A stretch of 64,000 nt of DNA from Lineus longissimus. Taxonomy: Eukaryota; Nemertea; Pilidiophora; Heteronemertea; Lineidae. The stretch is from assembly GCF_910592395.1 (NCBI RefSeq), contig NC_088311.1:746501-810500 (forward strand), given 5' to 3'. A model generated the notes under the pieces. That model ran no database searches. It saw only the letters and a list, made by a program, of their open reading frames with translations, and was not told where the DNA came from. The position numbers and the translations under genes are program-made. Below are positions 39,801-51,800 of this stretch, piece after piece (position 1 is the first letter of the stretch; every line of letters starts with the position of its first letter).

Positions 39801-42800
39801 AGACGATGAGTCATCTCACCATGACGAAAATGAAGTTGAAGGCGGCCATCTTGAATTCCATTTCACAACTGGAGACCAGTCAGAACCTGTTGAATCTAGC
39901 TTCCTCACACAAGACCAGGGGGACAGTGAACGTCTGCTTAATGAACCTGAACAGGATAAACATCTTGATGTCGCGGATGCACCAACAGAACCTATCATTA
40001 CCCCTGAACCTGTTGTTGGTGAGTGCCAGGTGTGCACCCTTGTCAAGTGACCATAACCAAATATCAGAAAACAATAGTCACATGTATCAATTTGTTTAAA
40101 TATAATCTCTTGTTTTCACATACAATGTATTTCTAATCTTCTTTTCGAGTGCTCTGACTTGTTTTCCTAACGTGAGCCTTTCAGAGATTATCAATAACTT
40201 TGCACATTGTCATTGTGTCATGACTCCTTTACTTTCATGAATCTCTTGTTTCAGTATGATACCCTGGAGATGATTTATCAAGCACAGTCATTAGATCTCT
40301 ACAAGAATGGTCCTGGAACTTGCAGTAATAAACCTAACAATGATCTATTGGATGTTGTTGCTAACATGTTTATGTTATTCACTGGAGGGCTCTCGTCAGG
40401 GTCCTCCTAAAGTATTGAACTTGGTCTGCCTTTATAGCAAGTGACTACCAGCCTTATACCATGTTTGTCCGCTGTTTTCTCTACAGATTATGAGGATGAG
40501 GCTGCATATTCAGATGATTTTGATGGTGAGTGGCAGTCCAAGCGTGGAGTCAACTTTGAAATACTTGATTTACATTTTGCAGATTATTGAAGTTTTCGTC
40601 TTCCTGCTTCTCTGTTATGAATGTGTTTACAGTGGAACCCCAGTAATACAACCACTCATTGGGCCGAGGTTGAATGGTCGCCTTACCAGGGTGGTCGGTT
40701 AGTGAAGTTGAAAATCCGGGGACAAAATGCATTACCATTTGGGGCCAGCGATGCTTGGTCATCATAGCGGGGTGGTCGTGTTACCGTGGTGTTCATCAAC
40801 CGGGGTTCCACAGTATATTATTTTTGTGATGTGTGTTATTTATATGTTTCAGTCCACTTCGACATATAAGTTTGATTTCTCTTCTCAGGTTTTGCCACTT
40901 ACTTTGATTGTTACTTCAGAATTGTTTTCATTTCAGAGTTCGTTTCATGTCAGTTTTCGTAAACTCGGATGCTTTGAGTGTTGGTTATTTCTTCAAATTT
41001 CTTCAAATTTCTTGTTATTACTTTGTTGGATTCCATTGCTTGTGAATGGTGCAATAACGTTAGGTGTCCTGAGTGCCTCTTTAAATCTGATTGTGATTAT
41101 CATGATTTGGTTGAATTTTGCATCAACTGCTGGAAGTTTGATATTGACAATCTCATTCATGAAGCTAGATACTTCAGACTGATTTAATATTTATGATATC
41201 GTTGAGATAATGATACAGTGTATTGATACGATCTTCAGTTGAGTTCTCTTTACTCTTAGACTATTTGTTGGTTCTGTCCTTTAAATACGCTTGTAAACAC
41301 TGCTTCCTTCTTCTTGCTTGCGGACAGATGAAGCATCACAAAAAGCTGCAACCTCACCCATCAATAGATGTCTGACCTATACCCCTGACAGTGCAGGAAA
41401 GTCATCTCCACTCCTCACACAAGTTCCAACAAGACACAATAGCGCAGATAGCAGGCGGTCTGCGGCTGGGACTCCAGGAGAAGAGCAGGGAGTGGATGAT
41501 CGGGAATGGTCACGTGAGAGTGTCAGAGCAACTTCAACTCAACATCCCAGCTCTCACTCCCGCCGTTATTCAGCGTCTGATCTGTTAGAATCTGCTACAT
41601 CTGGTGGTTCGCGGCGTGGGAAGTTAGTGAGACAGCATTCATTTGATGAGGAACGGGCTTTATCTCGGCCAACTACTGGTGTTAGGACTCGCCTCACATC
41701 ATACAAAGCCCTGCCTCCTATTGGCAGCTCACTAGACCAAGAGGACAAGGTGGATCCTGATGATTTGGATGATGACAAGGCAGAGTCTGTTTTCGAGGAT
41801 GTTCCAGTAAAAGAAGAGGCAACTGAAAGGGCTTTCTCTGGCAGAAGCCGCACAGTGAGTCGCTCTGGAACTCCTGTGGCTGTTGATGATAGTGAGGAAA
41901 CAGAGAGAGCTTTCTCAAGCAGAAGCCACCCAGCCAGTCACTCTGGAACTCCTGTGGCTGTTGATGATAGTGAGGAAACAGAGAGAGCTTTCTCAAGCAA
42001 GAGCCACCCAGCCAGTCACTCTGGAACTCCTGTAGCTGTTGATGATAGTGAGGAAGCAGAGAGAGCTTTCTCAAGTAGGAGCGGCCCAGCCAGTCACTCT
42101 GGAACTCCTGTAGCTGTTGATGATAGTGGGGAAACAGAGAGAGCTTTCTCCAGCAAGAGCGGCCCAGCCAGTCACTCTGGAACTCCTGTAGCTGTTGATG
42201 ATAGTGGGGAAACAGAGAGAGCTTTCTCCAGCAAGAGCGGCCCAGCCAGTCACTCTGGAACTCCTGTAGCTGTTGATGATAGTGAGGAAACAGAGAGAGC
42301 TTTCTCCAGCAGGAGCGGCCCAGCCAGTCACTCTGGAACTCCTGTGGTTGTTGATGATAGTGAGGAAACAGAGAGAGCTTTCTCTAGCAGGAGCCACCCA
42401 GCGAGTCACTCTGGAACTCCTGTAGCTGTTGATGATAGTGAGGAAGCAGAGAGAGCTTTCTCCAGCAAGAGCCACCCAGCGAGTCACTCTGGAACTCCTG
42501 TAGCTGTTGATGATAGTGAGGAAACAGAGAGAGCTTTCTCTAGCAGGAGCCACCCAGCGAGTCACTCTGGAACTCCTGTAGCTGTTGATGATGAGACACA
42601 TGTTTCTCCCGACCCACAGCTGGCAACATCTTCTGTTGTTGAGAGAAATGAAGATGAAGGTGGTTCAGTTAATCATGTTGATGGGGAGGAATCAGGAGAA
42701 AAGGAGGATGAGGAAAAACCACAGGAGAATGAGGCTGAAGTTGCCAGAGCTGAAAATGAGGATGAAGAAGTTAATGAAGCTGAGGTCAGTGAGTTCCCTG

Positions 42801-45800
42801 CTGTTGATGAACATGTTGAAGCAGGTGAAGATGATCTAGATGGGGAGAGTCATGATGATGTTAGGGAGCAGGAAGAAAAGGCAGACATTGGGCAGAATAA
42901 CAATGAGGTGGCAAAGGAATCTGATGATGAAACCACCGCTGATAAAGGAGGAGTGGACAAGGCTGAGAGTGTCACCGAGGAAGGCAAACGGGAATTGGAT
43001 GATGTTCATACGGAAGAGGCTCCCGCGGATCAAGATGCTGAGGATCCAGCACTGAGTGGCAATTTGGCAAATGATGATGATGGAGAGGTGAATAAGAATA
43101 AGACAGCAGAACAGGAGGAGAATCCGTCTGAAGTTGATGCTAAGGAGGTTGATACTGCTGTAGTTGCTGTCCCTGTGGAGACAGCTGAGACAGCTTCAGA
43201 TGTAGGTGGAGGGCATGAGGTACAGCCTGAGGAAGTTCCTGAAGCACCAGTGGAAGCAGATACTAAACAAGAAGATATTGAGCTATCCCCAGAGGGTGAG
43301 AGTCATACTGAGATAACTGAGGATAGTCTGGATAAACCACTGGAAAATGCAACAGCAGAGTGTGAGACTGGGATTGAGGTTAAACCAGCACAGGATGAGC
43401 CTGTGACTGATGATAAACCAGGAGAGTATGAGCCCACAAAGAACGAGGCCACAGAGGATAAACCAGCAGAGGATGAGGCCACAAGTGAGGATAAACCAGC
43501 AGAGGATGAGGCCACTAGTGAGGATAAACCAGGAGAGGATGAGCCCACAAAGGACAAGGCCACAGAGGATAAACCAGCAGAGGATGAGGCCACAAGTGAG
43601 GATAAACCAGCAGAGGATGAGGCCACAAGTGAGGATAAACCAGCAGAGGATGAGGCCACTAGTGAGGATAAACCAGGAGAGGATGAGCCCACAAAGGACA
43701 AGGCCACAGAGGATAAACCAGCAGAGGATGAGGCCACAAGTGAGGATAAACCAGCAGAGGATGAGGCCACAAGTGAGGATAAACCAGCAGAGGATGAGGC
43801 CACTAGTGAGGATAAACCAGGAGAGGATGAGCCCACAAAGGACAAGGCCACAGAGGATAAACCAGCAGAGGATGAGGCCACGAGTGAGGATAAACCAGCA
43901 GAGGATGAGGCCAGAGCTGAGGATAAACCAGCAGAGGATGAGGCCAGAGCTGAGGATAAACCAGCAGAGGATGAGGCCAGAGCTGAGGATAAACCAGCAG
44001 AGGACGAGGACTCAAAGGACCAGGTGACTGAGGACAAGCCAGCCAATGATGAAACCAGTCAGGATAAACCAGCTGAGGATGAGGCTACAACTGAGGACAG
44101 TCTGAACAAACCTTCAGAAGAACATGCTCCAACTGTGGATCCTGAGGAGACAATGACAGAGAGGGAGGCTAAAGCTGAGGATAGTCGGGATGGGCCAGCT
44201 GATGATAAAGCTGGTAATGATAATGACAAACCTCTTTCTGGTCATCTCCAACCAGCACAGGCTGGAGATGAGAAAGCTGATTAAATTAACAAGGAGAAAT
44301 ATGTTGTATAATAGAGTTGTGTGTTTATATATGATTTGAATGAACTGTTGAAACAATATAATAATTTGGTATGGATATATATGTATGAATATCTTTATTG
44401 ATAATGAATATACATGGACACTTGTTTTGAGATATGTTTTTAAGTGTGACTAAAAGTGAAAACTATAGCAATATGGACTGATAGATAACCAGGTTCAACC
44501 TTTGAGTGCTACTGTAGTCAACATCTTTACCTTTCACACTCTCCCTCTATTGACTCTATTATTCTGGTCACTGGATTACTAAAACCCGGAACATGTGTTA
44601 TCACGCTTGCTCGTTGTTTTGAGGATTTGGCATTGAAAAGTGTATTGGAGAGAAGGAATTGATATGGATGGAATTCTGTAGAAGAGTTTGGACCTGACAG
44701 TTGAGGAACAGGACACTGATGCAGGATCAGGGCTCTAAACATCACTGTAGGCCCTACTTGGTCCCATGGAAAAGAGTAGTTTGGTGAGTCATGGAAGAGT
44801 GCTGTGATGTTTGACTTGGATCATCTACCCAGTGGTGTGGAGTGGAGAATGATTTTCTTTTGCTCAGGGATGAGATGGGTTAATTTTGAAAAGCGGGTGC
44901 AGAATGCTGCGAATTGTGAGAAATATCCATCATCCGAATGTTGGGCTGTTTGTCGTACAATTCTAGCCACGTTACTTTCATCTTCAGTGAATCTTGTCTC
45001 ATCCCTGTATTTTGCTTGTTTGTTTCTTTCTGTTGAAGTTCTTGTTGTTTGCTGTCATTGAGTGACTTCAGTTGTGATTTGTTCTGTGCTGATTAAAGTC
45101 GTCTTTTCTGTGTCACAGGTGTGAATAGCAGATGGGAAGTGCTCCATCCCGGTGGCTCCCCCTGGCCAGTGACCACATCGCCCTCTCTAGGGTACTCCTA
45201 CAGCCGTAATCGAGGTGAGACCTTCGAGCACAACCAGCAGGAGAAACAAGGTCCTTCTCAAATCAATTTCTTCTTTTCAAACTTTCTATGAATTTATAAA
45301 GTAGCGATCTTATTTTTGTTCCTAACAATGTTTCAGAATATGCGTTTTATATTCGCTTTTATATTAAAGGTTCCAAGAAGATGGAAATGATAATGAAGAG
45401 AACATCTTCTCATTCTTCATTCCAATTATCAGTGTCAAATGATTTCTAGCTTCCCTCAGCTTCAGTCTTGTCTTTGCATTTCTCTTCATGTTTCTGAACA
45501 AGTTTGCTTTCTTTCTCAGCTAAATATTTGTGGTGCTGTGAGAATCTGGAAGGAGCTTTCAGTACATTTGTTGATCCTGAATCATCAGTCTTGTAAACCT
45601 CTGCTGCAGAGTAATAATCAGATGTGCCTTGAAGTTGCAGCAAACTTTGGTACAGTATCAAGTTTTCATATCTGCTTTGAACTTTTGCTAAAATACGTAT
45701 AGTTACTTTTATGCTTTGTCTTCTCGAAACTTAGTCTTGGGATACCATCATGAAATAGTATGTTACAATAGGTTCTGGGGATGATATCCCTGGTATCCAC

Positions 45801-48800
45801 TCCATACAAAGTCTAACCCAAGGTGTGTTCTAACTTTTGGAATCGGACTTCTTACTTTCGCTTCTAAAGAACGCGAATATTGAAGTATAAACAATATCTA
45901 AGTAGCTCATGTAGATTGAATCTTTGAAGTGGAATTGTATTGGCAGAAATTAATAGATAGTGATTATTGTAGCATCCTCTTGCTGAAGTCTTTAGAGTCA
46001 TGGCAGTAATGCTCCAGTCCTGAATGATGTTCCATGCAGGTGCAGATGATTCTAACACTTCTGTATTGTTTCCTTGGACAGCTGACTTTATCCAATCACT
46101 TGTGGAGTACAGCGACACAGACTCTTGCACTACACCACCATCCACTGATACTATCCGCACTAACACGGCTCGGCATCCAAGTATCTGTCATGACACCGAG
46201 CATGGACCACCTGAGACAACATGGACTGCACCCCTGCCGTGTCCAAGCATGTACGATTATTTCAAAGTCGGGCCAGCTCTGGAGAGTAGAACACGTAATC
46301 TGCCGCCTATTTCATACAATGGAAACTCCAAGTGTGACTCGCTTAGGGCAACTGACCACAATGGGTTCCCATCCAACAGCAACTGGCCACCTCAGAATAT
46401 CAGCCCTGGCCAGGAGCCTTGGAGTAAGGAGACAACGGGTTCAGATCTGGACTGGTCAAGGAACCAGGACCAGAATGGCCAAGGAGTAACTAGTGACTCT
46501 CAGTCACTATCTGGGCAAACTCGAGCTGGGAGGGACAGGTGTGGAGATGTTGACAAGGTAGAGCCACTAGAAGTGAACAGTCATCCTAAAACGGCTTGTC
46601 AACTGAAAGGTTCCAGTGCAAAGCAGAAAGTTCAGAACCCTCGTCCAACAAGGGAGAGTCAGAGACAAGCTTACAGTGCAAAACTGAAGCCTCAAAACCC
46701 TCTTTCAAAAAGGAATTGGACCAAAAAAGGTTGCAGTGCAAAGCCAATTTCACAGAACCCTCGTACCAAGAGGGATAATGAAATCAAGCATTACAGTGTT
46801 GGGCCAAAACTACAGGACCCTCCTGCAGAGAAAGCTCAAAAGACTGGTAGCTATGCAGTGCCAGAATCTCGGAACCGTCGTCCCTGGAGAGTGTGTCAAA
46901 TAGGTGTTTACAATGCAACTTCTCAGCAAAGGGAAGAAGGTCAGGTAAATACACAGATAACAAACAAGATCAGCCAAGAGAAACAGTCTCCTACTTCAGA
47001 AAAGTCTTCTACTTCAGAAAAGTCTCCACAGATTGTATCTCAACAAGAGAGGAAATCATTCCCTGGTCAACACTTGAAGCCTCAACCCAATAACAGTATA
47101 GGCTGGCCTAGGAAGTCAGTTCAAGGGAGAACAATGTCTCACCCTTTTCTGCCGACTCATGAACTGAGACAGATGTCAGCATTCCCGGAGAGAGCAACAC
47201 CTTTAAGCACAACCCCAGAGTCACAACGTGCTCTGTCTTATACAAGGAGCTCTCATTATCTTGGGAGTAATGAAGCATCACAGTCATTTAGTGAATCAAA
47301 TCAAGAGTTTAAGAATGCATGCTGGAACTCCAGTCATAGAAACATTGGAACATTGACAAGCCCTCTGCCACCAATCATGGCAAGTTATAACTATACACAC
47401 AAGAGCCAGCAAGTTCTTGATGTTTGTAACTGTAAGATGAGCTCATCCAATGCTAATCCACCAACTAGGATTACCATTGATAAATCGGCATCACCGACCC
47501 CAATGTTGTCTTGTGAATCAGGGAATAAGGTATCTGCTGGAACAAGTCCATGGAATTCCATCACACCAGATGAAAGGTTGACTGGAGCAGGTTGTGCTAG
47601 TACTTGTACAATTAGAGGTCCAATCCCACCAAACAAACCTGATTATTGGTCTCCTCTGACTGGTGGAAGCCCTGTAACACCGAAGGCTCTTGAACACCAA
47701 AATATAGGGAGTGGGTTGAGTCCATCACCACCACAGACACCCAAATACCAGACAACTGGGACTGGAGCTAGTCCATTTCCACCACGGACACCTGCTTATC
47801 GAACCACTGGGACTGGAGCTAGTCCATTTCCACCACGGACACCTGCTTATCGAACCACTGGGACTGGGGCTAGTCCATTGCCATCACTTGCACCTGAATA
47901 TCGAACCACTGGGACTGGAGCTAGTCCATTTCCACCACGGACACCTGCTTATCGAACCACTGGGACTGGGGCTAGTCCAGTGCCATCACTTGCACCTGAA
48001 TATCGAACCACTGGGACTGGAGCTAGTCCAGTGCCATCACTTGCACCTGAATATCGAACCACTGGGACTGGGGCTAGTCCAGTGCCATCACTTGCACCTG
48101 AATATCGAACCACTGGGACTGGGGCTAGTCCAGTCCCACCACGGACACCTGCTTATCGAACCACTGGGACTGGAGCTAGTCCAATGCCATCACCTGCACC
48201 TGAATATCGAACCACTGGGACTGGGGCTAGTCCAGTCCCACCACGGACACCTGAAAACCAAACCACTGGAACTGAGTTAGGTTCAATGCCAGCAGTGACA
48301 GCTGAATATCGGAGCACAGGGGTTGGGGCTAGTCCTGTGCCACCAGGAACTCCTGAATACCAAACCTCTGTGACCGGAGCAAGTCTAGTTTCTCCCATTA
48401 CACCAGAATATCAGAATACACCAGAATATCTGAGTACTGAGTCTGCAATACTTCCGCATATTGGAGGGTACCACACCACCACACATGAGATGAACAGAGA
48501 TCTGGCGATGCAAAGTCTTCCGCGGAAGATGAGAAGTGCATCTCTACCTGCAATTGGGACAGAAACCTTGAGAGATGTGAAAAGAAAGACTCGGTCACGA
48601 CCTGCTGGGGAGACCCAAGACGATGATTTAGTCCTGAAACAGTTTGCTATTGAAACCTGGAAAGAAGATGATATTGCTCTTAATGATGCTGAATGTGAAG
48701 ATTTGCTAACTAAGTTTGGAACTCCTGACTCAACAGCTGAATTTGATACGATATCCAAAGCTACAGAATGTGTGGCAAAGACAGAATATAGGGATGAAGA

Positions 48801-51800
48801 TGCCAGCACCACTCCTGTGATGCCCATGGTAGAGACAGAAACTGCTGTGAGCCCTGGTCTACTTTCTGAGGTGGATCACCCTGGAATGATGCTAGGTGTA
48901 ATCTGCACTCCTCCAGAGAGGACTCTGTTGGATAGGCCCAACACTCAATCCATAACCTGTTACGATGTTGGAACTATGATAAATCCTAATGAACTTCCCC
49001 TGTTCAAAGATGCAAGTACATCAGTGACTCCAAGTCGACTGCTGAACAGGGAAAATACTGCCACATCTGATGATTTTGAGAGGACATCACCACAGGAGAA
49101 AGAATATCCTTCCGACCTAGAGGCACTTTCCACGAACAGAGATACATGGACCTCTGTAACTCCTGAGAGGTTACCTGAATATAGTGATGCAGAAACCAGC
49201 ATAAGTCCAGGAATGCTCCATGACTCCTCTGATGCAGCAACTGCAGTGACTCCTAGTCTGCTCTCACAAACTGTTGATGAAGGAACCTCAATGAGCCCTT
49301 TACCACAACCATTGTCCAGGGAGGTGGAAACAGCTGGGAGCTTGGATGGACTGTCCACTTTCCCGATTGTTGGTACCATTCAAACTCCTGATGACTTGTC
49401 TGGTTCAAAAGACTCTGGCACTTACGACAGTATGAGTCCTGATAACTCCCAACCATCCAGATCTCAATGTGTTGGGAGTAGTCCAGAGAGCTTGGTGGAA
49501 TCGATGACTAATTCAGAAAAAAGATATGAACGTAATGACTGTGTTCTCCTGAGCCCTAATGTGAAAGAAACTGGGGATGGACCTAAACAAAGCAAGAATC
49601 AACCCAACATGTTTGAAAGTAATGAATGGGATGCCAATTTCTGTACGAGGTCTGGAGTGATGGCTCTTTACAAGGATGCCATGACTTTCATTACTCCGGA
49701 GTGCCTGCCTCCACATAAAGACACAGAAACGACAACCACTTGTGTTAAGCTACCGATGTACAAAGATGTAGGAACAAATGTCAGCCCGAGCCTTCACAAG
49801 AACTTGAGTCTTGAGGATTTACTTGGTGTGTCCATGGGATACCATGTTCAAGGGCGCCAGATAAACATCATTCAGACTTATGTTTCCAGAATTGGTGAGA
49901 CAAACACAACGCACGGATACAGATGGAGAACCTTAGCAACACTTGGTGCAAGTTCAAGGACAGGAAATCATCCCACAAGGGTTGCTGTTGATGCCTCCAC
50001 ATCGCCTAGCAAAGTATCGTCAGGTGAGAAGCCAGAGAAAGTGTCCACTGGTACAAGCCCATTGATTGCCATTACACCTGATAAGAAGAGAACTGGAACT
50101 GACAAGAATGCAACAGACGGAACAGACTCAACTGCAGGTCCTTCTACTGATCTTGCTGCGAGTCAAGATGTTGGAACTATAATGGAAGCAGGAGATCTGC
50201 CAGCTTACAAGGAAACAAGTACATCAGTGACTCCAAGAAGGTTGCTTGAAATAGCAGCAACTGGTACCTCTGATGATTCTGAAAATTCACCAAGACAGGA
50301 GGAAGGATGTAATGTGAGCTTGGATGCACTCTCTGCTAGCAGGCACACTGGGACATCTATAAGTCCAGAGAGACTTCCTGAATTCACAGATGCAGAAACA
50401 AGCACTTGGCCACCACCAAATGAACCAAAGTACTGGTCTGTTGCCATTGGAACGAGTCCTTTGCAGTCGGGTGCCAGTCCAGAAAATGATGACCCCTACC
50501 TAGTGTTAGAACTGGAATCAAAGTACAGGAGTATTGGTGCTGGGGGCACTCCTGTACCAAGGATCATAATCCCCACCAGATCGTCCTCCAGGGGACCTGG
50601 AGAGATCGATCAAGACCTAGAATCGACCTACAGAAGCATTGGAGTAGGAGTTGACTCCGACTGTACGAGTGAACATTCAGAGGACATGTTTAGGTCTAGG
50701 ACAGTGACTCGTGGTGTTGGAACAAGCCCGCCACCTACAGCATCTTCGATAAGTGGAATAGAACATATATTTCAGTGGCGGTACCGAAGTATGGGAATTC
50801 CACCGGTATCATCTACAAACACCCCTGCCAGTAGAAATAGAGATAATCCTTTTACCAGGGGATTTAACTTCAAAAGTGTAGGCACAGGAGCTGATTCTGA
50901 ATCAACTGCTAGTAGTCCAACATCACATTCATCTGAGGGAGAAGAGGATGGCATAAATCTGGGACCAAACTATAGAAATGTTGGAAGTGGACTCAGTCCT
51001 CCATTGTCTAGTCCAGCCATTCCGGCCAGCCACAGAGACTCTTTGGGCTTCACATTTAAACAAAGGCTCAGGAGTGTTGGTACAAATCCTCAGTCTGCAA
51101 GTGAATCAGAAGACAATGATTCAAGTAAGGGGCCAAAGTACTGGACTGTGGGGGTCGCCACAAGTCCATTGTCCACCAGTTCATCAGATGCAGTAACTGA
51201 AGACACACCTAGGATTAGTAGATGGCAAAATGTTGGCAACAGAGCAAGTCGGAAGCCAACTGCAAATGAACTTTTCAAGGAAACAACAGGTAAAATTCCT
51301 GGTGTTACACTCGTGTGCAGACCTCGCCGAGAAAGCAAATGTGTTGGAACTGAGAGAAGGAACTCGAAGGAGGTAGGAGCTAAAGCTTTGCCACAAGAGT
51401 CATCAGCATTCTTCAAGTCAGTGAACAAGTTTTCATCATTCCGAAAGCAGCAGAGAATCTCTGTTGATGAGGGTACAAGCCCAGATAAACAAAACCAGGA
51501 GAGAATCTATGATGCTGAACATACTAGCCCAGAGGCCACAGATCCGAAAGATAGTGGATACTTTACAAGAGGCAATGGAGATGAATCAGTTGTGTCCTCT
51601 CAGGAGAAGAGGCAACAACTGCCTTCAGTGACGAGGAAATCATCCGTGATGTCCCAGACATCTCAAGGCTGCAGCACAGACAGCAGTCCTTCTTATCAAA
51701 AGGAGATGTCCAATATACCAGTGCCATTTTACCTTGGGTTGGGCCAGGACTCTAGTGAATCAACGAGTAGGCATGTTGGTTCTAAGCTGAAGAATGAGGC

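Noticed and set aside
40255-40407. Possible exon after a ctcttgtttcag acceptor
   Set aside because: In the required phase it reads a stop (TGA) at the second codon; other frames break the chain.
42071-42601. 176-residue minus-strand repetitive frame
   Set aside because: Antisense shadow of the 26-residue array; no splice or start context.
43303-44046. 247-residue open frame on the minus strand with Ser/Ala/Gly repeats
   Set aside because: It is the antisense shadow of the acidic EDKPAEDEATS array; a repeat unit that is a multiple of three keeps all frames open.
47888-48280. 130-residue plus-strand frame (HHLHLNIEPLGLEL repeats)
   Set aside because: Alternative frame of the 17-residue array inside the giant exon.
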